A DNA stretch of 64,000 bases from Pseudooceanicola algae (GCF_003590145.2 NZ_CP060436.1:1646001-1710000), one strand, 5' to 3'; shown: positions 1-9,649, counted from the first letter of the stretch. Notes: generated by a model not told the origin, from the letters alone. A program made the numbers and translations.

Positions 1-46
1 GGGGGCTTCCCGATCCAAGGACGAGTTTCAACCCGGCCTCGATCGA

Positions 47-265
47 TTACTTGAAACGATAGTTGATCCGACCCTTGGTCAGATCATAGGGGGTCATTTC
101 GACCTGTACCCTGTCGCCCGCGAGGACACGGATGCGGTTCTTGCGCATCTTGCCTGCCGTATGTGCGATGATTTCATGGCCGTTCTCAAGTTCAACCCGG
201 AATGTCGCATTCGGCAGGAGTTCCTTCACGACGCCGGGGAATTCGAGAATATCTTCCTTGGCCAT
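47..265 (-). CDS. infA: Translation initiation factor IF-1
   Basis: A 72-residue protein beginning [13 protein letters not shown] and ending near GRINYRFK, the usual size and sequence of bacterial IF-1, a single S1-like OB fold that binds the A site of the 30S subunit during initiation. A longer reading frame upstream (to 343) adds 26 residues unlike the family, so the ATG at 265 is the start. In Rhodobacterales infA usually follows the LMW phosphatase gene closely; here three extra genes separate them. Its downstream neighbour lies outside the window. Confidence 0.97.
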   Translation of the reverse strand: MAKEDILEFPGVVKELLPNATFRVELENGHEIIAHTAGKMRKNRIRVLAGDRVQVEMTPYDLTKGRINYRFK

Positions 266-348
266 GTGGTCTCCTGAATTAGTGAGCCGCCCTTGCGGAC
301 GGATGACGGGTAAATGATCCTTTCCGGCGCGACTTTCAAGCACTGAAT

Positions 349-1221
349 CTAGGCCAGAACGTGATGTTCAACCTCTATTTCGCCGGTTTGCTCGGCCCAG
401 TGGGCGCGATTGCGGACATTTCCGGCCGTACGGGCGCGGGTGATGTCGGCCAGCGCGACCTCGGCGATGGTCCAGCCGGGCTGGTTCATCTGCCCTTCGG
501 CCAGCACGCCGGTGGGTGGAAAGCCCTTGTCGGGAGGACCGAAGATGCCGCCGGTGCCGGTGCTGGTATCGACCGCTTCAAGCAACGGGTACTCCCCCAC
601 GACCGAGGCCATGACAGCCACGCATTGCCCTTCCAGTGCGCGGGCCATGGTGCCGATCCGCACCCGCCAATAGCCTTCCAGCGCTTCCGTGCAGGAGGGG
701 ACGAGCAACAGGTCCGCCGCGCTCTGGGCGCGGGCAAGCAGGGGGAATTCGCTGTCATAGCAGATGTTGATCGCGATCCGCCCCAGGGCGGTTTCAAAGA
801 TCTTCAGCGGTCCCTGCCCGATCACCCCCCAGGGGTCGCGCTCCCACAGGGTCATGATGACCTTGTCCTGATGGCCGCTTTGCCCCGAGGGCGTGTAAAG
901 ACAGGCGCGATTGACGATCCGGCCCGCGTCGATCACCGGGGCCGAAGCGCCAAGGATGTGCACCCCGTAGCGCGCCGCCAGCGCCAGGTGCAGCGCGCCC
1001 ACCCGTGGCATCAGGTCCGAGATATGGCGACTGGCCGCCTGCAGATCTGCGCAAAGGTCCGCGCCGCCGAGCGAGGCAAGTTCCATCGCACCGTATTCAG
1101 GAAAGACCAGCAGGTCGGCCCCCTGCCCGGCTGCATCGGCCACCCAGGCCGTCAGCTTGGCCTCATAGGCGGCCCAATCGGCCAGTTCATCCAGCGGATA
1201 GGCAGCAGCAGCAAGTTTCAT
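349..1221 (-). CDS. Carbon-nitrogen hydrolase (nitrilase superfamily)
   Basis: About 290 residues with the nitrilase-fold triad regions: the catalytic Glu in [11 protein letters not shown], a Lys region near [10 protein letters not shown], and the nucleophile Cys in [10 protein letters not shown]. Such enzymes hydrolyse amides or nitriles in the cytosol; the substrate cannot be read from sequence. The ATG at 1221 overlaps the stop of the GNAT gene by four bases, so it is the third gene of a translationally coupled NTF2/GNAT/nitrilase unit. The frame is open further upstream but that stretch overlaps the GNAT gene and is not family-like. Confidence 0.9.
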   Translation of the reverse strand: MKLAAAAYPLDELADWAAYEAKLTAWVADAAGQGADLLVFPEYGAMELASLGGADLCADLQAASRHISDLMPRVGALHLALAARYGVHILGASAPVIDAGRIVNRACLYTPSGQSGHQDKVIMTLWERDPWGVIGQGPLKIFETALGRIAINICYDSEFPLLARAQSAADLLLVPSCTEALEGYWRVRIGTMARALEGQCVAVMASVVGEYPLLEAVDTSTGTGGIFGPPDKGFPPTGVLAEGQMNQPGWTIAEVALADITRARTAGNVRNRAHWAEQTGEIEVEHHVLA

Positions 1222-1802
1222 GACAGTTCTTTCATCCAGAATTGCAGCGCATGGTCGCTGGGACCATCCGCGTCGATATCGGTCCAATTGAAATGCGCCA
1301 CCACACCCGGCAGCGGCGCATACCCCCGCTTTTCCCAGAAGGCGTCCAGCGGGCGGTACCCTTGCGGGCGGCGCGGGTGATCTCCGGGCCGGATCACGCT
1401 GCAAAACGCCGACCAGCGGCGACCTATCAGGCGGGCATGGGCTTCGCGGGCATCAAAGAAGGCGTGCCCGATCCCCTGACCGCGATAGTCTGGCAGCAGC
1501 ACGGATTCGGCGCAGTAGAAAATCTGGTCCAGAGGTTCGGGCCGGTCCGCGAAAGGGGCGGCGAAATCACTGACATGATGCTCCATGCCAAGGCCGGTCG
1601 CGGCCCCGACGATCCGATCCCCATCGCGGGCCACGACCACCACCGCGCTGTCGCTCAGATAGGCGCGCAGGTAGTCGCGTTCATAGGCCGCATCGCCGTC
1701 GTAGAGATAGGGAAAGGCGCGGAACACTGTCATCCGCAGCGCCGCGATGTCGTCCAGCGCCGCTTCCAGCCCGGCGCCCGTCAGCAGTTCGGTCGTCATC
1801 AT
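1218..1802 (-). CDS. GNAT family N-acetyltransferase
   Basis: A 194-residue protein with the GNAT core: a strand VVVVARDGDRIVGAATGL, then the acetyl-CoA binding turn LLPDYRGQGIGHAFFD (Q/RxxGxG/A type). It should transfer an acetyl group from acetyl-CoA to an unknown acceptor. Its start overlaps the stop of the NTF2-like gene and its stop overlaps the nitrilase start, each by about four bases, which indicates a tight operon. The C-terminal RRPQGYRPLDAFWEKRGY segment is seen in GNATs paired with nitrilases, so the two may act on the same metabolite (inference). Confidence 0.88.
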   Translation of the reverse strand: MMTTELLTGAGLEAALDDIAALRMTVFRAFPYLYDGDAAYERDYLRAYLSDSAVVVVARDGDRIVGAATGLGMEHHVSDFAAPFADRPEPLDQIFYCAESVLLPDYRGQGIGHAFFDAREAHARLIGRRWSAFCSVIRPGDHPRRPQGYRPLDAFWEKRGYAPLPGVVAHFNWTDIDADGPSDHALQFWMKELS

Positions 1803-2197
1803 GCCGCGACCTGAGCCATCCAGTCGGCAAGGTTGTAATAGGTGGTGACCCGCGTGATCCGACCTTCATGGTCCAGATCAAAGAAACTTCCCGCCGGCAG
1901 GCGGTAGGTCTGGTTGCGGGCCACGGGCAGACCCTCGTCGGTTGCCAGATAGGTGCCGTTGACCACGTATTCCGCCGCCGCCCGCAGCCCGGCAGCGGCT
2001 TCGAAGATCACGATGTCGGTCAGGTCCTCGCGGTAGCAGCGGGTCATATGGGCGCAGAAATCCGCAAAAAGCGCCTTGCCGCGCCGGATCTCGCCTTCGT
2101 TGACGTGATGCGCCACGTCGTCTGACAGGCAGGCCAGCATGGCCTCGGTATCGCCGGCATTGAAGGCGTCGAAATAGTGCCGGATGGTCTCGGTCAT
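1799..2197 (-). CDS. NTF2-like / ketosteroid isomerase-related protein
   Basis: About 132 residues with the SnoaL/NTF2-like pattern: HYFDAFNAGDTEAMLACLSDDVAHHVNEG at the N-terminus and a closing TYYNLADWMAQ segment. These cone-shaped folds are isomerases, hydrolases or binding proteins; no specific reaction can be assigned. A TTG at 2212 is in frame, but the ATG at 2197 has an AGGA six bases upstream and is preferred. It is the first gene of the three-gene insert between the LMW phosphatase and infA. Confidence 0.85.
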   Translation of the reverse strand: MTETIRHYFDAFNAGDTEAMLACLSDDVAHHVNEGEIRRGKALFADFCAHMTRCYREDLTDIVIFEAAAGLRAAAEYVVNGTYLATDEGLPVARNQTYRLPAGSFFDLDHEGRITRVTTYYNLADWMAQVAA

Positions 2198-2208
2198 TGG
2201 CAGTCCTG

Positions 2209-2670
2209 TCAAATCGGAAAAGAGCTTGGGCCGAACTTGTCTGTCAGCCGTGAAATGATCTGATCGCGGGTCTGGCGATAGGCCCCCAGCTTCTGATCAC
2301 GGGTCTCGCCGATGCCGGTAGGATCCATGATCGGCCAGTATTCAACCGTCAGGTGGAAAAAGCGCGTCAGTTCCAGCGCCGAGCGCTGGCTTGCGGGGGA
2401 CAGGGCAATCACCAGATCGAAACTGCTCAGGTCATCGCCCCATTGCTGCATTTCCTCGAAGGACCGAGACCGGTGGCGGGACAATTCCACACCGACCTCG
2501 TTGCAGACCGCGATGGCAAAACCGTCGATTTCCAGGTCGTTGTGCACGCCGACCGATTGCACGTAGGTTTCGGCCCCGAAAAGGCGCTTCATCAGCCCCT
2601 CTGCCATGGGGGACCTGACCGCGTTGTGATCGCAGCAGAACAATACCGATTGCGGGAACTCCGCTGACAA
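2209..2670 (-). CDS. Low-molecular-weight phosphotyrosine phosphatase
   Basis: A 153-residue protein with the LMW-PTP P-loop near the N-terminus: FCCDHNAVRS gives Cys13-x5-Arg19, and MDPTGIGE carries the general-acid Asp. These enzymes remove phosphate from tyrosine residues; ArsC-type arsenate reductases share the fold. The first codon is TTG, with an AGGA four bases before it and no in-frame ATG for over 20 codons, so TTG initiation is likely. It lies 6 bp after the UPF0262 gene, an arrangement common in Rhodobacterales. Confidence 0.9.
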   Translation of the reverse strand: MSAEFPQSVLFCCDHNAVRSPMAEGLMKRLFGAETYVQSVGVHNDLEIDGFAIAVCNEVGVELSRHRSRSFEEMQQWGDDLSSFDLVIALSPASQRSALELTRFFHLTVEYWPIMDPTGIGETRDQKLGAYRQTRDQIISRLTDKFGPSSFPI

Positions 2671-2676
2671 GCCGTC

Positions 2677-3162
2677 CTATCCTCCGAAGTGCAGCACGCA
2701 GACCAGAGTGAACAGCCGGCGCGCCGTGTCGTGATCCACGATCGCCTTGCCGTCAAGACGTTCGATCAGGATACGTGCGCCTTCATCATGGATGCCCCGG
2801 CGGGCCATGTCGATGGTTTCGATCTGCGCGGGGGGCAGATTCTTGACCGCGTCGAAGTAACTTTTGCAGATGGCGAAATAATCCTTCACCACCTGACGGA
2901 ACGGCCCCAGCGACAGCAGGAATTGCGTCGCGGGTTCATCCCTTTCGGACAGGATGTCAAAGACCAGGCGCTTTTCCCGGATCGACAGGCCGACCTTGTA
3001 GGGGCCATCGGGCACGACGCGGTCATCCCGCCTGGGCAGGGTGAAGGAGTTTTCCTCCAGCAGGTCGAACAGCGCGACACGGCGTTCCTGTTCGATCTCC
3101 GGGGTCGGAGGCGGCAGGTTGCGGTCGTCCAGTTCTATTTGTGCAATACGGGACATTTCCAT
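2677..3162 (-). CDS. UPF0262 family protein
   Basis: About 161 residues matching UPF0262, an uncharacterised alphaproteobacterial family recognised by LPPPTPEIEQERRVALFDLL and LSIREKRLVFDI. No catalytic motif or signal peptide is visible, so it is probably cytosolic. Two starts are possible: ATG at 3162 (GGGGA five bases upstream) and ATG at 3156 two codons later; the first has better spacing. It sits between hisD and the phosphatase, as in related genomes. Confidence 0.93.
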   Translation of the reverse strand: MEMSRIAQIELDDRNLPPPTPEIEQERRVALFDLLEENSFTLPRRDDRVVPDGPYKVGLSIREKRLVFDILSERDEPATQFLLSLGPFRQVVKDYFAICKSYFDAVKNLPPAQIETIDMARRGIHDEGARILIERLDGKAIVDHDTARRLFTLVCVLHFGG

Positions 3163-3279
3163 GTTATCCCCTTCAGCTGCGGATGAGTCTAGGCTCGCAA
3201 GAAGATTATGCTGCAACGCAGAAAATTGCCACTGGAACTTAACAAAAAGTTAACATCCGGACCCCGAAGCCACAGAACG

Positions 3280-4584
3280 TCACGTCGCGTTCAACTTGTC
3301 GAGGCGGGCACGTACCGAAAGCCCATGCGCTTCAAGGCTTTCCGATTTCGCCAGGGTTTCGGCCGCCGGACCGATAGCCGCCAATGCTCCGGGTGACATC
3401 TTGGCGATGGTGCTGCGCTTGAGGAAATCCAGCACCGACAGGCCCGAGGAAAAGCGCGCCGACCGCGCGGTCGGAAGCACATGGTTCGGCCCGCCGACGT
3501 AATCGCCGATAGCCTCGGGCGTCCAGGCGCCCAGGAAGAGCGCCCCGGCGTGGATGCATTTGTCGGCCAGCGCATCGGGGTCGGCCACGCAAAGCTCAAG
3601 GTGCTCGGGCGCGATACGATTGGACAGGGCCGCGGCCTCGTCCAGCGAGGCGACCTCGATCACCGCACCGAAATCACGCCAGCTTTTCCCGGCAATCTCG
3701 CGCCGTTCCAGCGTCTCGAGCCGCTTGTCCACCGCCGCCACCACGGCGCGCCCGAATTCGGGGTCCGTTGTGATCAGGATGGACTGCGCGCTTTCGTCGT
3801 GTTCCGCCTGGCTGAGCAGGTCGAGCGCGATCCAGTCGGGGTCGTTGTCGCCATCCGCGATCACAAGGATTTCCGACGGGCCGGCGATCATGTCGATGCC
3901 GACCTTGCCGAAAACCCGGCGCTTGGCCGCCGCCACATAGGCATTGCCGGGGCCGGTGATCTTGTCCACGGGGGGGATGCTGTCGGTGCCATAGGCCAGC
4001 GCTGCAATCGCCTGCGCCCCGCCGATGCGGTAGACCTCGTCGACGCCTGCCAGCCGGGCGGCCATCAGGACCAGCGGATTGGCCTGCCCGTCCGGGGTCG
4101 GCACCACCACGGCCAGACGCTCCACCCCGGCCACCTTGGCGGGGATCGCGTTCATCAGCACCGAAGACGGATAGGAGGCAAGCCCCCCCGGCACGTATAG
4201 CCCGGCCGCCGAGACCGCCCCCCACCGCCAGCCCAGCGTTGCGCCATCCGGATCCGTCCAGCGTTCGTCTTCGGGCATCTGGCGGACATGATAGGCGCGG
4301 ATACGTTCGGCGGCGCGTTCCAACGCACGCTTTTCCTCGGGCGGGACATCCGCGATCAGCGCGTCGATCTCGGCCTCGGAAAAGCGCAGGGTTCCCGGCG
4401 TCAGGTCGAGGCGGTCGAATTTGGCCGTCAGTTCGATCACCGCCGCATCGCCACGGGCGCGCACATCGGCGATGATCCCGGCCACGGTATCATCCACATC
4501 GGGGCTGTCTTCCCGCTTTGCGCCCAGAAGCGCGGCAAAGCGGGTTTCGAAATCGTCCTGGGACGTGGTCAGGAAATAGGTCAT
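3280..4584 (-). CDS. hisD: Histidinol dehydrogenase
   Basis: A 434-residue cytosolic enzyme for the last two steps of histidine biosynthesis (L-histidinol to histidine with 2 NAD+). The family signature is clear: KITGPGNAYVAAAKR, the zinc/substrate region SQAEHDESAQS, and GGPNHVLPTARSARFSSGL. Length equals the family norm. The ATG at 4584 is the natural start. It is separated from DUF2948 by 131 bp without a gene. Confidence 0.98.
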   Translation of the reverse strand: MTYFLTTSQDDFETRFAALLGAKREDSPDVDDTVAGIIADVRARGDAAVIELTAKFDRLDLTPGTLRFSEAEIDALIADVPPEEKRALERAAERIRAYHVRQMPEDERWTDPDGATLGWRWGAVSAAGLYVPGGLASYPSSVLMNAIPAKVAGVERLAVVVPTPDGQANPLVLMAARLAGVDEVYRIGGAQAIAALAYGTDSIPPVDKITGPGNAYVAAAKRRVFGKVGIDMIAGPSEILVIADGDNDPDWIALDLLSQAEHDESAQSILITTDPEFGRAVVAAVDKRLETLERREIAGKSWRDFGAVIEVASLDEAAALSNRIAPEHLELCVADPDALADKCIHAGALFLGAWTPEAIGDYVGGPNHVLPTARSARFSSGLSVLDFLKRSTIAKMSPGALAAIGPAAETLAKSESLEAHGLSVRARLDKLNAT

Positions 4585-4715
4585 GAAAGCCCTCCCCGGG
4601 GCCGGAGCGTCTCGGTTCAGGTTCCTTACCCGCCGCGCCCCCTCGCATCAAGGACGGGGCGCATCAGAGATCGGACGCATCAGGCGGACCGGCCCCTGAG
4701 GCGCCCTGCCCCGCT

Positions 4716-5189
4716 TTAGTCAGAGTGGTCGGGCACCTTGCCGGAGGGCGCACCATAGGGGCGCGTCACGTCGCGCAGCACGGCCTCCAGCGCCTCGACC
4801 CGCAGACGGATCGCGCCGTCCCCGGCCAGCGTCACGAGGACCTCGCCCGAAGGCGGTTCGGCGTCGGGGGTGAAGCTGAGTGCAAGGATCGACAGCACCA
4901 GGTCGGGATCACCCCGGTCAAGGCCCTGGGACGAGACGCCCATCACATGTTCGAACATCATCACCGATTGCACCCGCTCCGCCCCATGGCGGTCGCGGCC
5001 CGTGTCTTCCCAGCGAAAGCGGTTCAGCAACAGGGCAAAGCGCCGCTCCTTGGGCAGATAGCGCATCTCGGCCGCGGGGATCACCGCGTCCTGGATCAGG
5101 GCCGAGACGACCTGCAGATCGGCATCTTCCAGCACGCCAAGGTTCAGAGGGACCTCTCCGCCATCTTCGAAACGAGCGTCTTCCACCAT
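4716..5189 (-). CDS. DUF2948 family protein
   Basis: A 157-residue protein of a small alphaproteobacterial family of unknown function. Typical segments are EMRYLPKERRFALLLNRFRWED and LSILALSFTP. No membrane segment or catalytic signature is visible. It starts 3 bp after murA and is almost certainly co-transcribed with it; the pair is conserved in Rhodobacterales. Confidence 0.9.
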   Translation of the reverse strand: MVEDARFEDGGEVPLNLGVLEDADLQVVSALIQDAVIPAAEMRYLPKERRFALLLNRFRWEDTGRDRHGAERVQSVMMFEHVMGVSSQGLDRGDPDLVLSILALSFTPDAEPPSGEVLVTLAGDGAIRLRVEALEAVLRDVTRPYGAPSGKVPDHSD

Positions 5190-5192
5190 GAT

Positions 5193-6464
5193 CTATCCCC
5201 TGTCCGACACGCGTTCGATGCGGGCGCCGACGCCCTGCAGCTTTTCCTCGACCCGTTCATAGCCGCGATCAAGGTGATAGACGCGGCTGACCACGGTTTC
5301 GCCTTCGGCCGCCAGTCCGGCCAGGATCAGGCTGACCGAAGCCCGCAGATCCGTTGCCATGACCGGCGCACCCTTCAGCTTTTCGACGCCGGTGACGGTG
5401 GCATGACCGCCGTGCACGTCGATCTGCGCGCCCATGCGGATCAGCTCCGGTGCATGCATGAAGCGGTTCTCGAAGATCTTCTCTTCCAGAACGCTGGTGC
5501 CTTCGGCGGTGCACAGAAGCGCCATCATCTGGGCCTGAAGGTCGGTCGGGAAGCCCGGATAGGGTTCGGTGACCACGTCCACGGCGCGCACCCGATTGCC
5601 GTTGCGGGCCACGACAAGGCCGGTTTCGGTCTCTTCGATCTCGACGCCGGCCTGTTCAAGCTTGTCGCAGAAGGCTCCAACCAGATCGCGGCGTCCGCCC
5701 AGCAATTCGACCCGCCCGCCGCAGATCGCCGGGGCCAGCATGAAGGTGCCAAGCTCGATCCGGTCGGTGACGACGGGGTGCGTCGCGCCGCCCAGGCGGT
5801 CGACGCCCTGGATGGTGATGGTGCTGGTGCCTTCGCCGTCGATCTGCGCACCCATGCGGCGCAGGCACTGGGCCAGGTCGACGATCTCGGGTTCGCGGGC
5901 GGCGTTTTTCAGCACAGTGGTGCCCTTGGCCAGCGACGCCGCCATCAGCGCGTTCTCCGTGGCGCCCACGGACACGATGGGAAACTCGAAGGTGCCGCCC
6001 TTCAGCCCGCCGGGGGCCTTGGCATGGACATAGCCGTCCTTCAGCTCAAGCTCGGCGCCAAGGGCCTCCAGCGCCTTAAGGTGCAGGTCGACGGGCCGCG
6101 CGCCGATGGCACAGCCACCGGGCAGCGAGACGACAGCATGGCCATCCCGCGCCAGCATCGGCCCCAGCACAAGGATCGAGGCCCGCATCTTGCGCACGAT
6201 GTCGTAGTCGGCCTTGTGGTTGTCCAACCCGTGGCTCGACAACGCCAGCACCTTGCCCTCGTTCATTGAGGTCACTTCCGCCCCGAGGCTTTGCAGCAAT
6301 GCCGTCATCGTGCGGATGTCGGACAGACGCGGCGCATTGGTCAGCGTCAGCGGCTCTTCGCTGAGCAGCGTCGCCGGCATCAGCGTCAGACAGGCGTTCT
6401 TTGCCCCGGCAATCGGGATCTGCCCGTTCAGCGGGCCATTGCCCGTCACCAATATCGAATCCAT
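5193..6464 (-). CDS. murA: UDP-N-acetylglucosamine 1-carboxyvinyltransferase
   Basis: A 423-residue cytosolic enzyme of the first committed step of peptidoglycan synthesis, transferring enolpyruvate from PEP to UDP-GlcNAc. Lys22 lies in AGAKNA and the PEP-reactive, fosfomycin-target cysteine is Cys118 in [16 protein letters not shown]. The C-terminal [17 protein letters not shown] is also conserved. The start codon directly abuts the stop of the 80-residue upstream gene. Confidence 0.98.
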   Translation of the reverse strand: MDSILVTGNGPLNGQIPIAGAKNACLTLMPATLLSEEPLTLTNAPRLSDIRTMTALLQSLGAEVTSMNEGKVLALSSHGLDNHKADYDIVRKMRASILVLGPMLARDGHAVVSLPGGCAIGARPVDLHLKALEALGAELELKDGYVHAKAPGGLKGGTFEFPIVSVGATENALMAASLAKGTTVLKNAAREPEIVDLAQCLRRMGAQIDGEGTSTITIQGVDRLGGATHPVVTDRIELGTFMLAPAICGGRVELLGGRRDLVGAFCDKLEQAGVEIEETETGLVVARNGNRVRAVDVVTEPYPGFPTDLQAQMMALLCTAEGTSVLEEKIFENRFMHAPELIRMGAQIDVHGGHATVTGVEKLKGAPVMATDLRASVSLILAGLAAEGETVVSRVYHLDRGYERVEEKLQGVGARIERVSDRG

Positions 6465-6707
6465 CTACTCTCGGTCCTCGTTATCTTCCTCGCCGGTGTG
6501 CTCCGACGTTTGGTCTGTCTCTGTTTCGGGCGCGAAGGCGGCCTCAGGCTCGCTCTCGGTCTCTGCGCGGGCACGGGCCTGCGCCTTGCGCCGTCCCAGA
6601 TTGGCCTTCAACGCCGCTTTGAGGCGAATCTCGCGTTGCGACCCCGGAGAATCCCGCTTTGTCCCCGACACCGCGCCCTCTCCCGTCCTGCCCGTTTTGC
6701 CTGTCAT
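6465..6707 (-). CDS. Small charged protein upstream of murA
   Basis: An 80-residue hydrophilic protein: a basic, Ala-rich helix (REIRLKAALKANLGRRKAQARARAE) followed by an acidic tail ending EEDNEDRE. Short proteins with an LKAALKANLGRRKAQ-like core precede murA in many Rhodobacterales, so it is probably real; its function is unknown. Its stop abuts the murA ATG with no gap, which suggests coupled translation. Confidence 0.75.
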   Translation of the reverse strand: MTGKTGRTGEGAVSGTKRDSPGSQREIRLKAALKANLGRRKAQARARAETESEPEAAFAPETETDQTSEHTGEEDNEDRE

Positions 6708-6822
6708 GACCCTTCTGTAAAGCAGTGCCCGAAAAGGGTCCAGATTATGCTTGCACCCCTTTCGGTTTGCGTCTAATCAGCCGCCCACGGCACCGGGACG
6801 ACAGCGTCCACAGGCAGCCAGC

Positions 6823-6897
6823 GCCGCAGTAGCTCAGTGGTAGAGCGCGTCATTGGTAATGACGAGGTCGGGAGTTCAATCCTCCCCTGCGGCACCA
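6823..6897 (+). tRNA. tRNA-Thr (anticodon GGT)
   Basis: A cloverleaf can be folded: acceptor GCCGCAG pairs with CTGCGGC, the D arm contains AGCTCAGTGGTAGAGC, the anticodon stem CGTCA/TGACG encloses TTGGTAA (anticodon GGT), and the T arm contains GGGAGTTCAATCCTCCC. The CCA end is encoded (6895-6897). Confidence 0.97.
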
Positions 6898-7112
6898 TAA
6901 ATTCTCCTGAATTCACATGTTGATCTATGCCTGAGAGTGGCAATTCACGCCTCGGCGACCGTCTGTCTGAACCCAGGTCCGGTTTCGCGATAGCCCTGCG
7001 CAGCAAGCGCCTGTGTTTCACCCCCTGTCTGGCCCTCACCGAACCACAACCGGACGGTGTTTCTGGCCACCATCCTTCTCCGCAAGGTAAATATTCATTT
7101 GGTAGAATTGAA

Positions 7113-7889
7113 ATGTTGGGCCAATGTTCTCGGCAAGCCGAAACAGAGGATTGGATCAACATCTTGAAACTGGATTTGAAACACCTTCACGGTGAGAGCG
7201 CCCTCAACCACGATTTGATCATGGGCTACAATTCTCAGCAGGATGCGTTTGTCGAGCGTGAAGTAGACACATTTTCACGGATCGAAGAGGCAATCTTCGA
7301 AACCGAGGAAAAGGGCAAGATGCCTCTCTGGCAAGGGTATGACGAGATAACGGACTACCCCCGCAGGACTGGCCCCAACTCGAAACGGAAGGTGTCCCAA
7401 GTCCGGACAGGGCAAGGCATCTGCATGTTCTACGCCTGGCTGGCGTTGCAGAAGAAACCGGACACCATTCTGGAATTCGGCGCAGCTTTCGGTGCAAGCG
7501 GCATGTACTGGCTCGCCGGTCTTGCCATTGCAGGACAGGGCCGTCTGGTCAGCTTTGAGCCGAACGAGCTGTGGTGCTCCATTGCGCGCGAGAACTTCTT
7601 GAAGATCAGCGATCAGTTCACGCTGACAGCAGGAACATTCGAGGACAACCTGCCCCTGGTCACCCCCAAGGCAACAATCACGCTGATCGATGCCATCCAT
7701 ACGAAGTCTGTCGTGCTTGCGCAATTCGAGCTTGTGAAGCAGGTCAGCCAACCCGGGGCCCTGGTCATTCTGGATGATCTCGCGTTTTCAGACGACATGC
7801 GCGAATGCTGGAAGGAAGTGCGCGAGTCAGCCGACGTCTCAGCCGCCTGGCAGATCGGAAACCGTGTCGGCATCGTCGAATTGGTTTGA
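7113..7889 (+). CDS. Class I SAM-dependent methyltransferase-like protein
   Basis: About 258 residues with a Rossmann methyltransferase core: ILEFGAAFGASGMYWL (motif I), the acidic strand LVSFEPN, TLIDAIHTKS and ALVILDDLAF, as in the Methyltransf_24 group. Substrate unknown. The frame extends to 6927, but the ATG at 7113 is the likeliest start; one at 7222 is also possible. The first part of the gene is base-poor in G+C (two 60-base lines counted by hand gave about 43-45%), unlike its neighbours. It stands alone just downstream of tRNA-Thr, which suggests acquisition by transfer (inference). Confidence 0.75.
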   Translation: MLGQCSRQAETEDWINILKLDLKHLHGESALNHDLIMGYNSQQDAFVEREVDTFSRIEEAIFETEEKGKMPLWQGYDEITDYPRRTGPNSKRKVSQVRTGQGICMFYAWLALQKKPDTILEFGAAFGASGMYWLAGLAIAGQGRLVSFEPNELWCSIARENFLKISDQFTLTAGTFEDNLPLVTPKATITLIDAIHTKSVVLAQFELVKQVSQPGALVILDDLAFSDDMRECWKEVRESADVSAAWQIGNRVGIVELV

Positions 7890-7967
7890 ACAGCGTGTAG
7901 TTGATCCCAAGCCTGCTTTCCCACCGATTCTGTTTTCACGTCCGGCAGGCAGGGTTTGCCCCGCGCA

Positions 7968-9404
7968 TCAGACCTGTCGCTCCGCCCGGTGCGTTTCGCG
8001 CCAGAAGGCCGGCATCAGCAGCACGTAGACCGTCAGGATCTCGAGCCGGCCCAGGTACATGCCCGCAGTCAGAACCAGTTTCGCCGCCCAGCCGAGCGGT
8101 TCGAAATTGCCAGCCGGGCCGATGACCGCGCCCAGGCCCGGACCGACATTGGCCAGCGCCGTCAGCGCACCGCTGACGGCCGCCACCAGATCCATGCCGA
8201 GAAAGGCAAGGATCACCGACAGGATCGAGGCCGTGACTGCGTAGAAGACGAAAAAGGCCATCACCCCGTTCAGCACATCCGGGGTCACGCGACGGCCTTC
8301 GTAGCGGATCTGCTGCACGCTGTGGGGGGCATGGACCTTGCGCACCGCGACCCGCAGGGCGCGAGCGAACAGCAGCCAGCGCATCGCCTTGGCCCCGCCC
8401 GAGGTCGAGCCGGTGCAGCCCCCCACCAGCGTCAGCGCCAGGAAGGCCACCTGCGCCACCGGCCCCCAAAGGGTGTAATCCGTGGTCGCGTAACCCGTGG
8501 TCGTCACCACCGACACCACATTGAAGGCCACCAGCCGCAGCGCATCTGGCAGCAGGATATGATGGCTCCAGCATAGCCAGGCCGTCAGCACGGCAATCAC
8601 AACGGCGAGGGTCTTGAACATCGCTGCGACCTGTTCGCTGGCGATGGCGCCACGCCGCCAGGCCCGGATGTACCAGGCAAAGGGCAGCGCCCCGGCCAGC
8701 ATGAAACCCGTGGCGACCCACTGCAGGTAGCTGCCGGTGAAATGCCCGAAAGAGGCATCGTAATTCGAATAGCCCCCGGTCGACAGTGTCGTCATCGCAT
8801 GGGTGATCGCGTCAAAGACCCCCATGCCCCCCGCCGCGTAGAAGACCGCGCAAAGGCCCATCAGCCCAAGGTACACCGCCAGCGTCGCCAGGGCGAAGGT
8901 CGCTGCTGTGCCCGTGACCTTGTCGCTGCGGTCAGAGCTTTCGGTCTGGAACAGCTGCATGCCCCCGACGCGCAGCACCGGCAGCAGCGCGATACCGGTC
9001 ACGATGAAACCGACGCCCCCCACGGCCTGAAGGGTCGCACGCCACAACAGGATACCGCGCGGCGTTGCGTCCAGCCCGCTCATTACAGTGGCGCCGGTGG
9101 TGGTGATGCCCGACATGGCTTCGAACAGCGCATCCACCGGTGTCAGCCCGAACATCGCCAGTGGTACCGCGCCGGCCAGGGCCGCCGTCACCCAGATCGA
9201 CGAGGTCAGCAGGAAACCATGCAGACGCGTGACCTCGGAAAACCGGCTGGCCGAGGCCAGGGCGAGTATGACCCCCGGAAATCCGGTCAACAGGGCGCTT
9301 TCGACGAACAATGTCCTGGTGGCAGGAAAGATCGCCGCGTCCATCAGCATGAGAGCCGCCGAGAACAGCAATCCCACACCGTTGACGAAGACGACGAAAT
9401 TCAT
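7968..9404 (-). CDS. TrkH family potassium uptake protein
   Basis: A 478-residue inner-membrane K+ translocation subunit. The four pore loops with filter glycines are visible: SGITTTGATV, MTTLSTGGYSNYD, VVTTTGYATTDY and LANVGPGLGAVIG. TrkH works with the NAD-binding TrkA, which is not in this window. An open frame continues upstream to 9536, but the hydrophobic N-terminus MNFVVFVNGVGLLFS starting at 9404 is the natural start. It converges with the methyltransferase gene. Confidence 0.94.
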   Translation of the reverse strand: MNFVVFVNGVGLLFSAALMLMDAAIFPATRTLFVESALLTGFPGVILALASASRFSEVTRLHGFLLTSSIWVTAALAGAVPLAMFGLTPVDALFEAMSGITTTGATVMSGLDATPRGILLWRATLQAVGGVGFIVTGIALLPVLRVGGMQLFQTESSDRSDKVTGTAATFALATLAVYLGLMGLCAVFYAAGGMGVFDAITHAMTTLSTGGYSNYDASFGHFTGSYLQWVATGFMLAGALPFAWYIRAWRRGAIASEQVAAMFKTLAVVIAVLTAWLCWSHHILLPDALRLVAFNVVSVVTTTGYATTDYTLWGPVAQVAFLALTLVGGCTGSTSGGAKAMRWLLFARALRVAVRKVHAPHSVQQIRYEGRRVTPDVLNGVMAFFVFYAVTASILSVILAFLGMDLVAAVSGALTALANVGPGLGAVIGPAGNFEPLGWAAKLVLTAGMYLGRLEILTVYVLLMPAFWRETHRAERQV

Positions 9405-9649
9405 AACTGGCACCGACGCGGAGCGGCCTTCGACGGCATGCCAAAGGCCCGACTCGGGGCCCATCGGCCCCTTTCGTCGACTTACGCCTGCCCGGCCAGA
9501 TTGACAATCTGCCGAGCCGGTTTGGCAGAATTGCAAAGATGGTGCCGCCGTGAAGGGCTGGCGCTGCCCCCTTCCTGCATCCCCGGCAGGTCAGCGCCGG
9601 TTTTCGGCGTGCCGCCCCCGCCGCCATTGCGGCAAGAGGCAAACAGGGA

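Noticed and set aside
4725-6269. 514-codon plus-strand frame
   Set aside because: Mirror of murA and DUF2948 caused by high GC codon use; the sequence is rich in His, Arg and Gly without any family pattern.
6773-7162. 129-codon minus-strand frame containing GRIELPTSSLPMTRSTTELL
   Set aside because: This is the reverse translation of tRNA-Thr, a familiar false protein in databases.
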